64,000 nucleotides of DNA from Nakamurella endophytica. Lineage in GTDB: Bacteria > Actinomycetota > Actinomycetes > Mycobacteriales > Nakamurellaceae. Position numbers and translations under genes: made by a program. Position 1 is the first letter of the stretch; the number at the start of each line of letters is the position of its first letter. The notes beneath the pieces are model-generated. The model saw only the letters and a program-made list of their open reading frames with translations. It ran no database searches and was not told where the DNA came from. Location of the stretch: NCBI RefSeq assembly GCF_014646215.1, contig NZ_BMNA01000004.1:204243-268242 (forward strand), in the 5' to 3' direction. Below are positions 44,759 through 56,405 of this stretch, in pieces.

Positions 44759-45418
44759 GTGCTAGACGGTGCGGAGGGCCCACGGGCCCGCTACCGCAGA
44801 CAGGTCCTCGCCGAGGTGCGCGAGCGGGCCTGGCAACAGGTCGAGCTGGCAGGGGCATCGGCACTGTCGCTCAAGGCCATCGCCACGGACATGGGGATGA
44901 CGGCGCCGGCGCTGTACCGGTACGTCGCCGGTCGGGACGAGCTGCTCACCGACCTGGTCCTGGAGGCCTACGGCGACCTCGCGGAGACGGTCGAGGCCGC
45001 GGCGGGCGGGTCGACCGGTGCGGACGCGAGCGCCTCGGGTCGCGGCCGGGGAGGCGGGGACGGTCCGGACGCCGCCGGGGTGCTGCGCCGAGCTGCCACC
45101 GCGCTGCGCGACTGGGCGGTGCGGCACCCGCAGCGCTACCTCCTGCTCTACGGCACGCCGGTGCCCGGCTACCGGGCCCCCGCGGAGGCGACCGAGTTCG
45201 CCCGACGGATCTTCGCGCCCGTGCTTGCCGCCTACGGCAGCTCCGCGGACCCGGCGGGACCGGCGGACGCCGGCCCGGCGCTGGACCGGGCGGTGACCTT
45301 CTGGACGCGGCTGCACGGCGTGCTCAGCCTCGAGGTCGCCGGACAGTTCACCGGCATGGCGGTCGACCCGGCAGCCCGGTACGCCGCGGAGCTGGACTCC
45401 GTGCTGCCGGCCGACTGA
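44759..45418 (+). CDS. TetR-family transcriptional regulator
   Basis: 219 residues. The N-terminal helix-turn-helix is ALSLKAIATDMGMTAPALYRYVAGRDELLTDLVLEAYGDL, standard for TetR. The C-terminal ligand domain has HPQRYLLLYGTPVPGYRAP, as in the TetR_C_33-like group. GTG 44759 follows GGGAGGA. It is divergent from the MDR oxidoreductase, the probable target. Confidence 0.93.
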   Translation: MLDGAEGPRARYRRQVLAEVRERAWQQVELAGASALSLKAIATDMGMTAPALYRYVAGRDELLTDLVLEAYGDLAETVEAAAGGSTGADASASGRGRGGGDGPDAAGVLRRAATALRDWAVRHPQRYLLLYGTPVPGYRAPAEATEFARRIFAPVLAAYGSSADPAGPADAGPALDRAVTFWTRLHGVLSLEVAGQFTGMAVDPAARYAAELDSVLPAD

Positions 45419-45457
45419 CGGCCGGGCGGCCGCCGCCGGACCGGTGCGGCCCGCGGG

Positions 45458-46860
45458 TCAGCCGGCGGCGTGCTCGCGGCCGGCGGCCCTGCGGGTGACG
45501 AGCACCGTGGCCAGGGCCAGCACCGCGCACGTCAGCGCCGTCACCGCGAGAGCCGAGCCGGCGGCCCGGTTGCCGATCCCGACCAGCGCGGCGGCCACCG
45601 CGGCGAGGGCGAACTGCGCGGCGCCGAACACCGCCGCCGCGGACCCGGCGACCGTGCGGTGCCGGTCCATCGACAGCGCCGACGCGCTGGGCATGCCCAG
45701 GCCCAGCGCCGACACCATGACGAACAACCCGACGAGCACCGGCCAGAGGCCCCAGCCGACCAGCAGGGAGGCGGCCAGCAGCAGCGCCCCGGCCAGGCAC
45801 TGCACCGCCGACGCGGTCAGCAGCGTCGCCGGGCGCCGCCGGCGCACCAGTACCCGGCCCAGCTGGCTGGTGGCCGCGATGCCCACCGCGTTGATCGCGA
45901 AGCAGATCGAGAACAGCTGCGGCGACAGGCCGAAGCCGTCCTGCAGCAGGAACGGCGAGGCCGAGATGTAGCCGAACATCGCCCCCGCGACGAGCGTCCC
46001 GGACGCCACCCAGCCGAGGTAGACCGGGTCGCGCATCACCACGGCGAAACCGGCGAACGAGGTGGACAGCCGCCCGGTCGACCGGCGTCCCGGCGGCAAG
46101 GACTCCGGCACCGCCAGCACCACCAGCAGGAGCAACGCCACCCCGATGCCGGCGAGCACCCAGAAGACCGTCCGCCAGTCCCCCACCCGCAGGACCTGGC
46201 CGCCGATCACCGGCGCCAGCACCGGCGAGAACCCGTTCACCGCCGCCATCAAGGCGTAGGCGCCCGCCGCGGCCCGGCCCGTCCAGTGGTCGGCGACGAT
46301 CGCCCGGCCGAGCACGATGCCGGCGGCACCGGACGCCCCCTGCAGCAGCCGCAGCACGACGAACAGCCACATGGTCGGCGTCACCGCGCAGGCGGCCGAT
46401 GCCACCACGAACACCGCGACGCCGACCAGCAGCGGGCCGCGCCGTCCCCACCGGTCGGACAGCGGCCCGACGAGCAGCTGGCCCAGCGCCAGGCCGACGA
46501 TGCACGCGGACAGCGACAGCTGCGCCGCGGACGCGGTGCTGTGCAGCGACGCGGCGAGGTCCGGCAGTGCCGGCAGGTACATGTCGAGGCAGAGCGGGCC
46601 GAACGCGGACAGCGCACCCAGCGCGAGCAGCAGGCCGGTGCCGGGCGCCGCGGTCGTCCGCGGCGCGTCCGCGACCGCCTGCCCCGCGGCCGCCGCGTCC
46701 CCGGCGGGGCCGGCGACGGGCACCTGCGTGAGGGTGCCGCCGGTGCCGCTGGTGCCGGTGCCACGGATGCCGCCGCCGCTGCCGCCGCGGCCGTCCCGGC
46801 CGGCGAGGGGGCGCGCGCCGGCCCCGGTGCCCGGGTGCCCGCCGGCACCGCGCCCGGGGC

Positions 46861-46864
<4 letters not shown>
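45458..46864 (-). CDS. MFS drug exporter, Bcr/CflA type
   Basis: 468 residues and twelve membrane helices. Motif [26 protein letters not shown] in helix 1 and [21 protein letters not shown] (motif A between helices 2 and 3) are diagnostic of the Bcr/CflA subfamily, which exports bicyclomycin, chloramphenicol, sulfonamides or cysteine. The first 60 residues are disordered and Gly-rich. GTG 46864 overlaps the guaA stop (GTGA); GTG 46870 is possible. Cotranscription with guaA is likely. Confidence 0.9.
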
Positions 46865-48678
<1,814 letters not shown>

Positions 48679-48779
48679 GTCGCTCTCCTCGGGTCACCAC
48701 GGTGGACGTCGCGGCGCCCGCCGGTGAGCGCGGCGTCGCCCGGCGGTGCAGGGCTGGACCGGCGCTCCGCGGCCCGACG

Positions 48780-48815
48780 GTGGACCCCGTGGACCCCCGT
48801 GGACCGCAGTGGACC
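48780..48815. repeat. Four GTGGACC boxes at helical spacing upstream of guaA
   Basis: GTGGACC starts at 48780, 48789, 48799 and 48809, that is every 9-10 bp. It lies in the presumed guaA 5' leader (minus strand GGTCCAC). Confidence 0.6.
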
Positions 48816-48844
48816 GCCGACGGCGGGGCGGACGGGCGCCGCCG

Positions 48845-48850
48845 ATGCTA
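48845..48850 (-). promoter_or_regulatory. Possible guaA -10 box
   Basis: Minus-strand TAGCAT in GTTAGCATCGG; transcription would start about 160 bases before guaA and include the four GGTCCAC boxes. Confidence 0.35.
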
Positions 48851-48943
48851 ACCGGTGCGGTCCGCCGCGCCGGCCGGGCGGACCGGTGTGGTCCGCCGCG
48901 CCGGCCGGGGGGGCGGCGGCGCACGGTCCTCGTCCTGCCCGGC

Positions 48944-48949
48944 GACAAT
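48944..48949 (+). promoter_or_regulatory. Possible leaderless -10 box of the DUF4031 gene
   Basis: GACAAT ends six bases before GTG 48956. No ribosome-binding site lies between them. Confidence 0.3.
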
Positions 48950-48955
48950 GCCCGA

Positions 48956-49231
48956 GTGACGGTGCTCATCGACCCGCCGCGCTGGCCGGCTCACGGTCGG
49001 CTGTGGTCCCACCTGGTCAGCGACACCTCGTTCGACGAGCTGCACGTCTTCGCAGGGGCCCTGGGCATCCCGCCGCGCGGCTTCGACCACGACCACTACG
49101 ACGTGCCGGGTGACCGCTACGCCGCGGTGGTCGAGGCGGGGGCGGTGCCGGTGGACTCCCGCGAGCTGCTCGCCCGGCTCACCGCGGCGGGGCTGCGCCG
49201 GCCGCGGCGGGACCGGCGCGGGCCGTCCTGA
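48956..49231 (+). CDS. DUF4031-family small protein
   Basis: 91 residues. TVLIDPPRWPAHGRLWSHLVSDTSFDELHVFAGALGIPPRGFDHDHYDVP fits the DUF4031 family, in which the initial I-D-P-P-x-W and the H-D-H-Y-D block are conserved and could bind metal. Function unknown. The start is GTG 48956, probably leaderless. It ends six bases from the convergent nagA stop. Confidence 0.75.
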   Translation: MTVLIDPPRWPAHGRLWSHLVSDTSFDELHVFAGALGIPPRGFDHDHYDVPGDRYAAVVEAGAVPVDSRELLARLTAAGLRRPRRDRRGPS

Positions 49232-49237
49232 CGCGCG

Positions 49238-50440
49238 TCACGGCCGCCGGTCGTCCCACCAGCGGCCGGCCACCATGACCGCCCTGACCTGCAGCGCCGC
49301 GTCCGTGACCACGAGATCCGCGACGTGCCCGGGGGCGAGCGCCCCGAAGCGGTCCGCCACCCCGAGCACGCCGGCCGGGACGGTCGACGCGGCGGCGACC
49401 GCCTCGACCAGCGGCACGCCGACGTCCCGGACCGCGCGCCGGACCGCCTCGTCCAGGGTCAGGGTGGACCCGGCGATCGAGCCGCCCTCGGTCAGCCGGG
49501 CCACCCCGCCGGTCACCGTGACGTCGAAGGAGCCGAGCCGGTAGCGGCCGTCGCCACCGGGCAGGCCGGCCGCGGCCATCGCATCGGTGACCAGGGCGAC
49601 CCGCCCGGGCGCCGCGGCCCGCAGCAACCGGACCGCCGCCGGGTGCACGTGGATCCCGTCGTTGATCACCTCGAGCACGACGCCGGGCGCGTCCATCGCG
49701 GCGCCGACCAGCGCCGGGTCGCGATGGTGCAGCGGCCGCATGCCGTTCCAGGCGTGGGTCACCAGGTCCGCGCCGGCAGCGAACGCGGCCGCCGCCTGGT
49801 CGTAGGTGGCGTCCGTGTGCCCGACGGCGGCGTGCACCCCGGCGGCCACCAACCGGCGCACCAGGTCGAGCCCGCCGGGCCGTTCCGGGGCGACGGTGAC
49901 CACCGCCACCCGACCGTCCCCGGCCTCGAGGAGGCGGTCCAGCAACTCCGGATCCGGGTCCCGCAGCGCGGCCGGGTCGTGGACGCCGCGCCGGGTGACG
50001 TCCAGGAACGGTCCCTCCAGGTGCAGCCCGAGGACGGTCGGGTCGGTGGCCGCGTGGCCGGCGGCCGCCCGCACGGCGGCCACCATGGTGTCCGGCTGCG
50101 CGGTGACCAGCGAGACCAGCGAGCGGGTGGTGCCGGCGGCCCGGTGCACCGCCAACCCCGCGCGGACCGACGCCGCGCCCTCGTCGAAGGTGGCGCCGCC
50201 GCCGCCGTGGACGTGCAGGTCGACGAGGCCCGGCAGCACCGTCGAGTCCGGCAGGTCCAGGCGGGGCACCGGATCCGCGGCGTCGCCGGACGGCGGTGCT
50301 CCCTCGCCGACGGCGGCGATCGTCCCCCCGGACAGCCGCAGCCAGCCCGGCGCGAGCACGGCCGCCGGGGTGACCACCCGCGCCGCCGCGACGACGAGCT
50401 CGCCCGCCGCGTCCCCGCCGCCGTCCAGCGGCCCGCTCAT
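49238..50440 (-). CDS. nagA: N-acetylglucosamine-6-phosphate deacetylase
   Basis: 400 residues. The amidohydrolase fold has VLPGLVDLHVHGGGGATFDEG as metal strand 1, LGLHLEGPFLD with the metal-binding Glu, AVGHTDATYDQ and THAWNGMRPLHHRDP with metal histidines, and the catalytic Asp in ALVTDAMAAAG. It removes acetate from GlcNAc-6-P in amino sugar recycling. ATG 50440 overlaps the stop of the ROK kinase (ATGA), which would make its substrate; NagB is not in the window. Confidence 0.93.
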   Translation of the reverse strand: MSGPLDGGGDAAGELVVAAARVVTPAAVLAPGWLRLSGGTIAAVGEGAPPSGDAADPVPRLDLPDSTVLPGLVDLHVHGGGGATFDEGAASVRAGLAVHRAAGTTRSLVSLVTAQPDTMVAAVRAAAGHAATDPTVLGLHLEGPFLDVTRRGVHDPAALRDPDPELLDRLLEAGDGRVAVVTVAPERPGGLDLVRRLVAAGVHAAVGHTDATYDQAAAAFAAGADLVTHAWNGMRPLHHRDPALVGAAMDAPGVVLEVINDGIHVHPAAVRLLRAAAPGRVALVTDAMAAAGLPGGDGRYRLGSFDVTVTGGVARLTEGGSIAGSTLTLDEAVRRAVRDVGVPLVEAVAAASTVPAGVLGVADRFGALAPGHVADLVVTDAALQVRAVMVAGRWWDDRRP

Positions 50441-51420
50441 TCCCGTCCCCTCTCCACGACCTGCCAGGCCAGCGCCGCCGCCCCCAGCACCCCGGCCCGG
50501 TCCCCCAGCTCGGACAGCCGGACCGGTGGCGGGGACCGGAAGGTCAACCGGGCCACCAGCGCCGGGCGCAGCGGACCCGTCAACCGCTCGCCGGCCAGCG
50601 ACAGGCCGCCGCCGACGACGACGGCGCCCGGGTCGAGCAGCACGGTGACGGCCGCGAGGGCGTCGGCCAGGGCGTCGACGGCGTCGGTCCAGACGGCGAC
50701 GGCCGCCGGGTCGCCCGCGGCCGCCCGGTCCGCGACGTCCCGGGCCGTCGCCGCCGTGCCGGTGAGCTCGCGGTACCGGCTGGCGATCCGCGACGCGGAC
50801 GCCAGCGCCTCGAGGCAGCCGCGGTTCCCGCAGCCGCACGGCGGCCCGCCCGGCCGCACCACCAGGTGGCCGACCTCGCCCGCCATGGCCCGGTCGCCGT
50901 CGTCGACCTGCGCCACGCCGTCGATCCAGCGCACCAGGCCGCCGGCGATGCCGGTGCCGATCATCACGCAGAACACCGTCCGCCCGGCGGCCGCCACCGG
51001 ACCGGGGTCACCCGGGTGACCCGGGTCGCCGGTCCCGGCACCGAACCGGCCCTCGCCGAGCGCTGCCGTCCGCACGTCGTGGCCGAGCGCGACCGGCAGG
51101 CCCAGCCGGGCGGCCGCCAGGTCCTGCAGCGGGACGTCGGTCCAGCCGATGTTGGCGGCCCACCGAGCTACGCCGGCCGCCGCGTCGACCACGCCGGGAA
51201 CGCAGATGCCGGCGCCGCGCGGCGCCGTCCCGTCGGGCGCCCGGCCGGCCAGCTCCGCGGCGGCGTCCAGGATGTGGCGCACCACCGCGTCCGGCCCGTG
51301 GGGCACGCCGGTCTCCCAGGCACCGCCGGCGACCACCGCGCCGGCCCGGTCGACGAGCGCACCCTTGATCGACGTGCCGCCCACGTCCAGCGCCACCACC
51401 AGCGGATCGACGGTCCTCAC
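50437..51420 (-). CDS. ROK-family sugar kinase (probable GlcNAc kinase)
   Basis: 327 residues from GTG 51420, chosen because the conserved PLVVALDVGGTSIKGALVD follows directly; GTGs at 51516 and 51525 would add about 35 poorly conserved residues. The zinc motif is CGCGNRGCLEALAS after the catalytic-type EVGHLVV; ATP-binding GVARWAANIGW and the C-terminal VVVGGGLSLAG are present. Overlap with nagA suggests it phosphorylates N-acetylglucosamine, but glucose or ManNAc cannot be excluded. Confidence 0.85.
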   Translation of the reverse strand: MRTVDPLVVALDVGGTSIKGALVDRAGAVVAGGAWETGVPHGPDAVVRHILDAAAELAGRAPDGTAPRGAGICVPGVVDAAAGVARWAANIGWTDVPLQDLAAARLGLPVALGHDVRTAALGEGRFGAGTGDPGHPGDPGPVAAAGRTVFCVMIGTGIAGGLVRWIDGVAQVDDGDRAMAGEVGHLVVRPGGPPCGCGNRGCLEALASASRIASRYRELTGTAATARDVADRAAAGDPAAVAVWTDAVDALADALAAVTVLLDPGAVVVGGGLSLAGERLTGPLRPALVARLTFRSPPPVRLSELGDRAGVLGAAALAWQVVERGRE

Positions 51421-51553
51421 CCCACCCGGTCGTCGGACGGCTGCGGCGGCGCCGCAGCCGGCGTCCCGGGTGGGCACCGCGCCGCGGCACCGGCGGGCAG
51501 GCGCATCATCGGTCACGTCGCACACCGCATCACACCGCCCGGGCAGCCCACCC

Positions 51554-51559
51554 TACGGT
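51554..51559 (+). promoter_or_regulatory. Possible corA -10 box
   Basis: TACGGT, 38 bases before ATG 51598. Confidence 0.3.
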
Positions 51560-51597
51560 GCGCGGTCCCACCGTCGACCGAGCACCGAGGACTGCCG

Positions 51598-52659
51598 ATG
51601 ACCACCGACACCAGCCCGCGCACGGACGCCGGCGGCGGTCCGGCCGCCGGGCCGCCCACCATGCTGTGGCGGCGCGGCGGGGTCGTCGCGCCGGGCATCG
51701 CGCCGCAGGACATCGGCGCCGAGCTCCGCTCCTCCGGCGACTGCTCGGCCTGGCTGTTCGTGCCGCGGCGGGACTCGGAGACGCTGCGGGCGGCCGCCGA
51801 CTACCTGGGCCTGGACGTGCTGGCCGTCGAGGACGTGCTGGGCGACCGGGAAGGGGTCAAAGCGGACTGGCTGGGCGACACCCTCGTGGCGCTCACCCCG
51901 ATGGTCGCCTACTCGCGGGACGCGGTCGAGCTGTCCGTGGAGCCGGTGTCGCTCATCGCCGGGCGGCGCATCCTCGTCGTCGTCGCCGACGACGGCGCCC
52001 AGCCCGTGCTGCGCACCGCCCTGGCCAGGGCCGAGGCGCAGGTCGTCGACGTCGGCATCCCGGCGGCCCTGCACGCCGTGCTGGACCGCATCGTCGACGG
52101 CTACTCCGCCGCGCTGACGGCCATGCAGGACGACCTGGACGACATGGCAGACATGCTGTTCGACGACCGCCCGCTGGCCAGGGCGGAGCAGCTGCGCTCC
52201 TTCGGGCTGCGCCGGTCGATGGGCCGGCTCGCCCGCATCACCGGGCCGATGCGGGACGTGGCCGCCAGCCTGGCGAACGCCGCCGCGCGACCCGGGACCG
52301 GGGACGCGGCCGGCGATCCCGCGGCGACGCTGCTCGGCACCCGCATGGCGCGGGAGTTCTCGGACGTCGCCGACCACGCGAACCACGCCGACCAGGCCAC
52401 CAAGTCCATGCGGGAGGAGATCGGCTCGATGTACGAGACCAACCTCGCGCTCTCCGACGTGCACCTGAACATGGTCATGAAGAAGCTGTCGGCCTGGGCG
52501 GCGATCATCGCCGTGCCGACGTTGATCACCGGCTTCATGGGGATGAACGTGCCGTACCCCGGGTTCTCGCAGCGGCAGGGCTTCCTGGCCGCGATGGTGG
52601 TGATCATCGTCGCGGTGATCGGGCTCTACGTGGTGTTCAAGCGCAAGGACTGGCTCTAG
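51598..52659 (+). CDS. corA: CorA-family magnesium/cobalt transporter
   Basis: 353 residues. The long cytoplasmic domain (to about 290) ends in a coiled stalk helix, then two membrane helices (WAAIIAVPTLITGFMGMNVPYP and GFLAAMVVIIVAVIGLYVVF) with the GMN selectivity motif in between and the basic KRKDWL tail. Pentameric Mg2+ (Co2+, Ni2+) channel. ATG 51598 follows GAGGA. Its TAG stop is shared with the convergent gene through the palindrome CTAG. Confidence 0.94.
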   Translation: MTTDTSPRTDAGGGPAAGPPTMLWRRGGVVAPGIAPQDIGAELRSSGDCSAWLFVPRRDSETLRAAADYLGLDVLAVEDVLGDREGVKADWLGDTLVALTPMVAYSRDAVELSVEPVSLIAGRRILVVVADDGAQPVLRTALARAEAQVVDVGIPAALHAVLDRIVDGYSAALTAMQDDLDDMADMLFDDRPLARAEQLRSFGLRRSMGRLARITGPMRDVAASLANAAARPGTGDAAGDPAATLLGTRMAREFSDVADHANHADQATKSMREEIGSMYETNLALSDVHLNMVMKKLSAWAAIIAVPTLITGFMGMNVPYPGFSQRQGFLAAMVVIIVAVIGLYVVFKRKDWL

Positions 52660-53885
52660 CCGGCGGGCGGAGACCCCGCCGCGGGCGGCACCGGTCGGCC
52701 GTTCGACCGCGCCGCCCGGTCGGCATGCCGGTCGGGCACGGCCACCGCGCCGGCACGGTCGGGTGCGCGGTCGCGGTCGGGTGCGCCGTCGCCGTCGGGT
52801 GCGCCCTCGCCGTCGGGTGCGTGCGCTCCGCCGCCGGCGCCGGCGGTCGCCGGCGCCTCCCCGGTCAGCCGCCGGCGGGCCCGCGGCCGCAGCGGGTAGT
52901 GCTCGAGCAGGGCGTTGTTGAACTGGGCGCCGACGATGATCGCCATCGCGGCGAAGTAGTAGAAGAGCAGGAAGGTGATCGGCGTCGCGAGCGCCCCGTA
53001 CGTCAGGCCGTGCGCGTAGACGTACGCCAGGTACAGCCGGAGCCCCAAGCTGGCGACCAGGAACACCACTGCGGCCAGCAGCGCGCCGGGCAGCCCGCGT
53101 GCCCACGGGTGCCGGCGTTTCGGCGCGACCTTGTAGAGGGTGGCCAGCGCCAGGATCAGCAGGACCGCCGTCACCGGGTAGTAGCTCACCGAGATCGCGG
53201 TGGTCACCGTGTCCCGCAGCCGCTCCGGGAACAGCCGGACCAGGTACTCCGGGCCGATGGCGAGCAGCGGCAGCACCACCAGACCGATCACCAGGGCGCC
53301 CAGGTACAGCCCGAGCGCGAAGAACCGCTCGACGACCGGGTGCCGCACCTCGTGCTGGCGGTAGGCGATCGTGATGGCCTCGACGAACGCCGACATGGCC
53401 GACGACCCGGCCCACAGCGCGACGACCAGGCCGACCGAGACGACGTCGCCGCGACCGGCCTGCAGGATCGTCCGGACGGTGTCCCCGACCAGGTCGTTGG
53501 CCACCTCGGGATTGAAGACGCCGTGCAGGAACCGGTCGATCTGGGTGTGCAGGATGTCGAGGGTGTCCGGCCCGAACAGCGGTGCGATGAAGCCGGACAG
53601 CCCGAGCAGCGCCAGCAGCATCGGCGCGGTGGACAGCGCGCACCAGAACGCCGCCTGCGAGCTCAGGCCGAAGAGCGAGTCGCCCCAGGCCTTGGACAGC
53701 GTCCGGGCCGCCACCCGCCGGTAGCGGTGATGCCGCGCCGGCGGCTCGTCGCCCTCCCGGAACTCGTGCCAGGCGACGATCGGCCGGCCCTCGGCCTGGG
53801 GCGGATCGTTCGGCAGCAGCGGGCGGGACCCGCGCACCCGCCGGGCGATCCCGGACGAACCGTCACTCACCGCGGCGCCGGACAT
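52656..53885 (-). CDS. YihY/BrkB-family membrane protein
   Basis: 409 residues with six membrane helices from residue 75: FGLSSQAAFWCALSTAPMLLALLG opens the domain, SVGLVVALWAGSSAMSAFVEAITIAYR and VGAQFNNALLEH near the end are family signatures. The family was once named RNase BN by mistake; its function is unsettled. The last 60 residues are a disordered DGEGAPDGDGAPDRDRAPD repeat. ATG 53885 used; GTG 53912 is an alternative. Confidence 0.9.
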   Translation of the reverse strand: MSGAAVSDGSSGIARRVRGSRPLLPNDPPQAEGRPIVAWHEFREGDEPPARHHRYRRVAARTLSKAWGDSLFGLSSQAAFWCALSTAPMLLALLGLSGFIAPLFGPDTLDILHTQIDRFLHGVFNPEVANDLVGDTVRTILQAGRGDVVSVGLVVALWAGSSAMSAFVEAITIAYRQHEVRHPVVERFFALGLYLGALVIGLVVLPLLAIGPEYLVRLFPERLRDTVTTAISVSYYPVTAVLLILALATLYKVAPKRRHPWARGLPGALLAAVVFLVASLGLRLYLAYVYAHGLTYGALATPITFLLFYYFAAMAIIVGAQFNNALLEHYPLRPRARRRLTGEAPATAGAGGGAHAPDGEGAPDGDGAPDRDRAPDRAGAVAVPDRHADRAARSNGRPVPPAAGSPPAG

Positions 53886-54050
53886 GTCCTGATCATCCTC
53901 GGGACCGCTCACGGGTGCGCGCCGGGTCTCTCACCCCGACCCGGCCCCTGCCGGCACCCGGCCGAGGTCAGGGTCGGTTCCGGGACGCTCGGGGTTGCCC
54001 CGGCCGCCACCGACCCGGTCTGCTGGACCGGACCAGGAAAGGGGTAGGCG

Positions 54051-56399
54051 ATGGCGCGACAGGGACGGTCCGAACAGCACCGGGGCGACGGCGCGAGCGA
54101 CGGCGCACCGGGCGGCGGCGCACCGGCGCGCCGGGCCGGCCGGCTGCCGCGTGGCGTGCCGTACTTCGCCGTGCTGGCCCTCGCGGTCGTCGCGCTGCTG
54201 GCCGGGGGCGCCGGAGGCGTGTTCCAGGGCAAGCTCTCCGAGGTCCAGCAGAACGACAACACCGCCTACCTGCCGGCGTCGGCCGAGTCCACGGTGGCGG
54301 GCAACGAGGCGGCGCGCTTCTCGGCGTCCACCACCCTGCCCGGCTTTGTCGTCTTCCACCGGGACGGCCGGCTGACCGCGGCCGACCGCGCCGCCGTCCA
54401 GGCCGCCGTCACCGCCATCCGGTCCGTCCCCGGCGTCGCGGCCGACACGGTGTTCGCGAGCTACTCGGCGGACGGCACCGCCGCCGCCGTCTACGCGCCA
54501 CTGATCGCCAAGCAGGGCGGGACCGCGGTGTCCGGCGACGACCTGTCCGCCACGGAGAACGCGGTGATCGACGCCGGCCGCCGGGCACCGCCGGCCGGGC
54601 TGCAGGTCGACCCGGCCGGTCCCGCCGGCCTGCTCGTGGCGTTCATCGGCGCCTTCGCCGGGCTGGACGGCACGCTGCTCTACACCGCCGGCGGCATCGT
54701 CGTGCTGATCCTGCTGCTGGTGTACCGGTCCCCGGTGCTCTGGTTCTTCCCGCTGTTCTCCGCGGTGCTCGCTTTGGGCCTGTCCGCGATGGTGGTCTAC
54801 GCGCTGGCCCGCAGCGGCGCCGTCACGCTCACCGGGCAGAGCCAGGGCATCCTGTCGGTGCTGGTGCTCGGCGCCGGCACCGACTACGCGCTGCTGTTGA
54901 TCTCCCGCTACCGCGAGGAGCTGCACCGCTACGAGCGCCGCTCCGACGCGATGATCCGGGCCTGGCGGCAGTCCGCCCCGGCGATCTTCGCCTCGGGCGC
55001 CACGGTGATCATCGGCGTGCTGTGCCTGAGCTTTTCGGAGCTCAACTCCAACAAGAGCCTGGGGCCGGTGTCGGCCATCGGCATCGCCTGCACCCTGCTG
55101 GTGATGACGACGTTCCTGCCGGTCGCGCTGGCCCTGGCCGGGCGGTGGGTGTTCTGGCCCCGCCGGCCGACGGTGACGGCGCCGGTCGCGCCCGGGGCCA
55201 CCGGCGCGGAGCCCGGTGACCCGGCCGAGCTGTCCGGCGGCCTCTGGGGCAGGATCGCCGGGTTCGTCGGCCGGCACGCACGCCCGGCCTGGATCACCGC
55301 GCTGGTGCTGCTGGCGGTCTGCCTGATCGGCCTCGGCGGGCTGAACACGGGGGGTTTGTCGACGGCCCAGGGCTTCACGAACCGGCCGGACGCGGTGGTG
55401 GGCCAGGAGATCTACGACGCCCGCTTCCCGCGCGGCACCGGCGCCCCCGCGGTGGTGGTCACCGACGTGGCGGCCGTCGAGCAGGTGCGGGCGGCCGCGG
55501 CCCGGGTCCCGGGCGTCTCGACGGCCGCGGGCAGCGTATGCGTCCGCACCGATCCCGCGAAGCTGTCCCGGATTCCGATTACCAGGGGCATCCAGGGGCT
55601 GTCCGGCAGCCCGCAGGACTGTCCCCCGCCCGCCTTGCAGGTCACCCCGATCGACGGCCGCACCGTCGTCGACGTCGTCCTCGCCGACGCCTACGACTCC
55701 CCCGCCGCGTTCGACACCGTCGCCCGGCTGCGCGCGGCGGTGCACGCCGTCCCCGGCGCGGACGCGCTGGTCGGCGGGACGACCGCCGCCGACCTCGACG
55801 TGCGGCAGGCGTCGGTGCACGACCGCAACCTGATCATCCCGATCGTGCTGGCCGTCATCCTGGTGATGCTCGCCCTGCTGCTGCGGGCCGTGCTGGCGCC
55901 GGTGCTGCTGGTCGCCACCGTGGTGCTGTCGTTCCTGGCGACCCTGGGCGTCTGCGGGTGGCTGTTCGGGCCGGTCTTCGGCTTCGCCGGCGCGGACCAG
56001 TCGTTCCCCTTGTTCGCCTTCGTCTTCCTGGTGGCGCTGGGCATCGACTACAACATCTTCCTGATGACCCGGGTGCGCGAGGAGACGCTGCACGTCGGGA
56101 CCCGGCGCGGCGTGCTGCGGGGGCTGGCCGTCACCGGCGGCGTGATCACCTCGGCGGGCGTCGTGCTGGCGGCCACCTTCGCGGTGCTCGGCGTGCTGCC
56201 GCTGGTGTTCCTGGCCGAGCTCGGCTTCGCGGTCGCCTTCGGGGTGCTGCTGGACACCCTGCTGGTGCGGACGGTGCTGGTGCCGGCGCTGGTGCACGAC
56301 ATCGGCCGCGCCGTGTGGTGGCCGTCCCGGCTGTCCCGGGGCAGGCACCGGTCCGCCACCGGCGGGACGGAGCCCGAACTGGTCACCGCCGGCCGGTAG
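54051..56399 (+). CDS. MMPL/RND-family transporter
   Basis: 782 residues, two repeats of one plus five membrane helices with two large extracytoplasmic loops. Proton-relay motifs are GAGTDYALLLISRYREEL (about 270-290) and ALGIDYNIFLMTRVREET (about 662-680), each with the Asp-Tyr pair that couples to proton flow. MMPL proteins export lipids, siderophores or drugs. The substrate cannot be read here. ATG 54051 has GGAAAGGGG upstream. It is divergent from the YihY gene and ends six bases from guaB3. Confidence 0.92.
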   Translation: MARQGRSEQHRGDGASDGAPGGGAPARRAGRLPRGVPYFAVLALAVVALLAGGAGGVFQGKLSEVQQNDNTAYLPASAESTVAGNEAARFSASTTLPGFVVFHRDGRLTAADRAAVQAAVTAIRSVPGVAADTVFASYSADGTAAAVYAPLIAKQGGTAVSGDDLSATENAVIDAGRRAPPAGLQVDPAGPAGLLVAFIGAFAGLDGTLLYTAGGIVVLILLLVYRSPVLWFFPLFSAVLALGLSAMVVYALARSGAVTLTGQSQGILSVLVLGAGTDYALLLISRYREELHRYERRSDAMIRAWRQSAPAIFASGATVIIGVLCLSFSELNSNKSLGPVSAIGIACTLLVMTTFLPVALALAGRWVFWPRRPTVTAPVAPGATGAEPGDPAELSGGLWGRIAGFVGRHARPAWITALVLLAVCLIGLGGLNTGGLSTAQGFTNRPDAVVGQEIYDARFPRGTGAPAVVVTDVAAVEQVRAAAARVPGVSTAAGSVCVRTDPAKLSRIPITRGIQGLSGSPQDCPPPALQVTPIDGRTVVDVVLADAYDSPAAFDTVARLRAAVHAVPGADALVGGTTAADLDVRQASVHDRNLIIPIVLAVILVMLALLLRAVLAPVLLVATVVLSFLATLGVCGWLFGPVFGFAGADQSFPLFAFVFLVALGIDYNIFLMTRVREETLHVGTRRGVLRGLAVTGGVITSAGVVLAATFAVLGVLPLVFLAELGFAVAFGVLLDTLLVRTVLVPALVHDIGRAVWWPSRLSRGRHRSATGGTEPELVTAGR

Positions 56400-56405
56400 C
56401 CGGGC

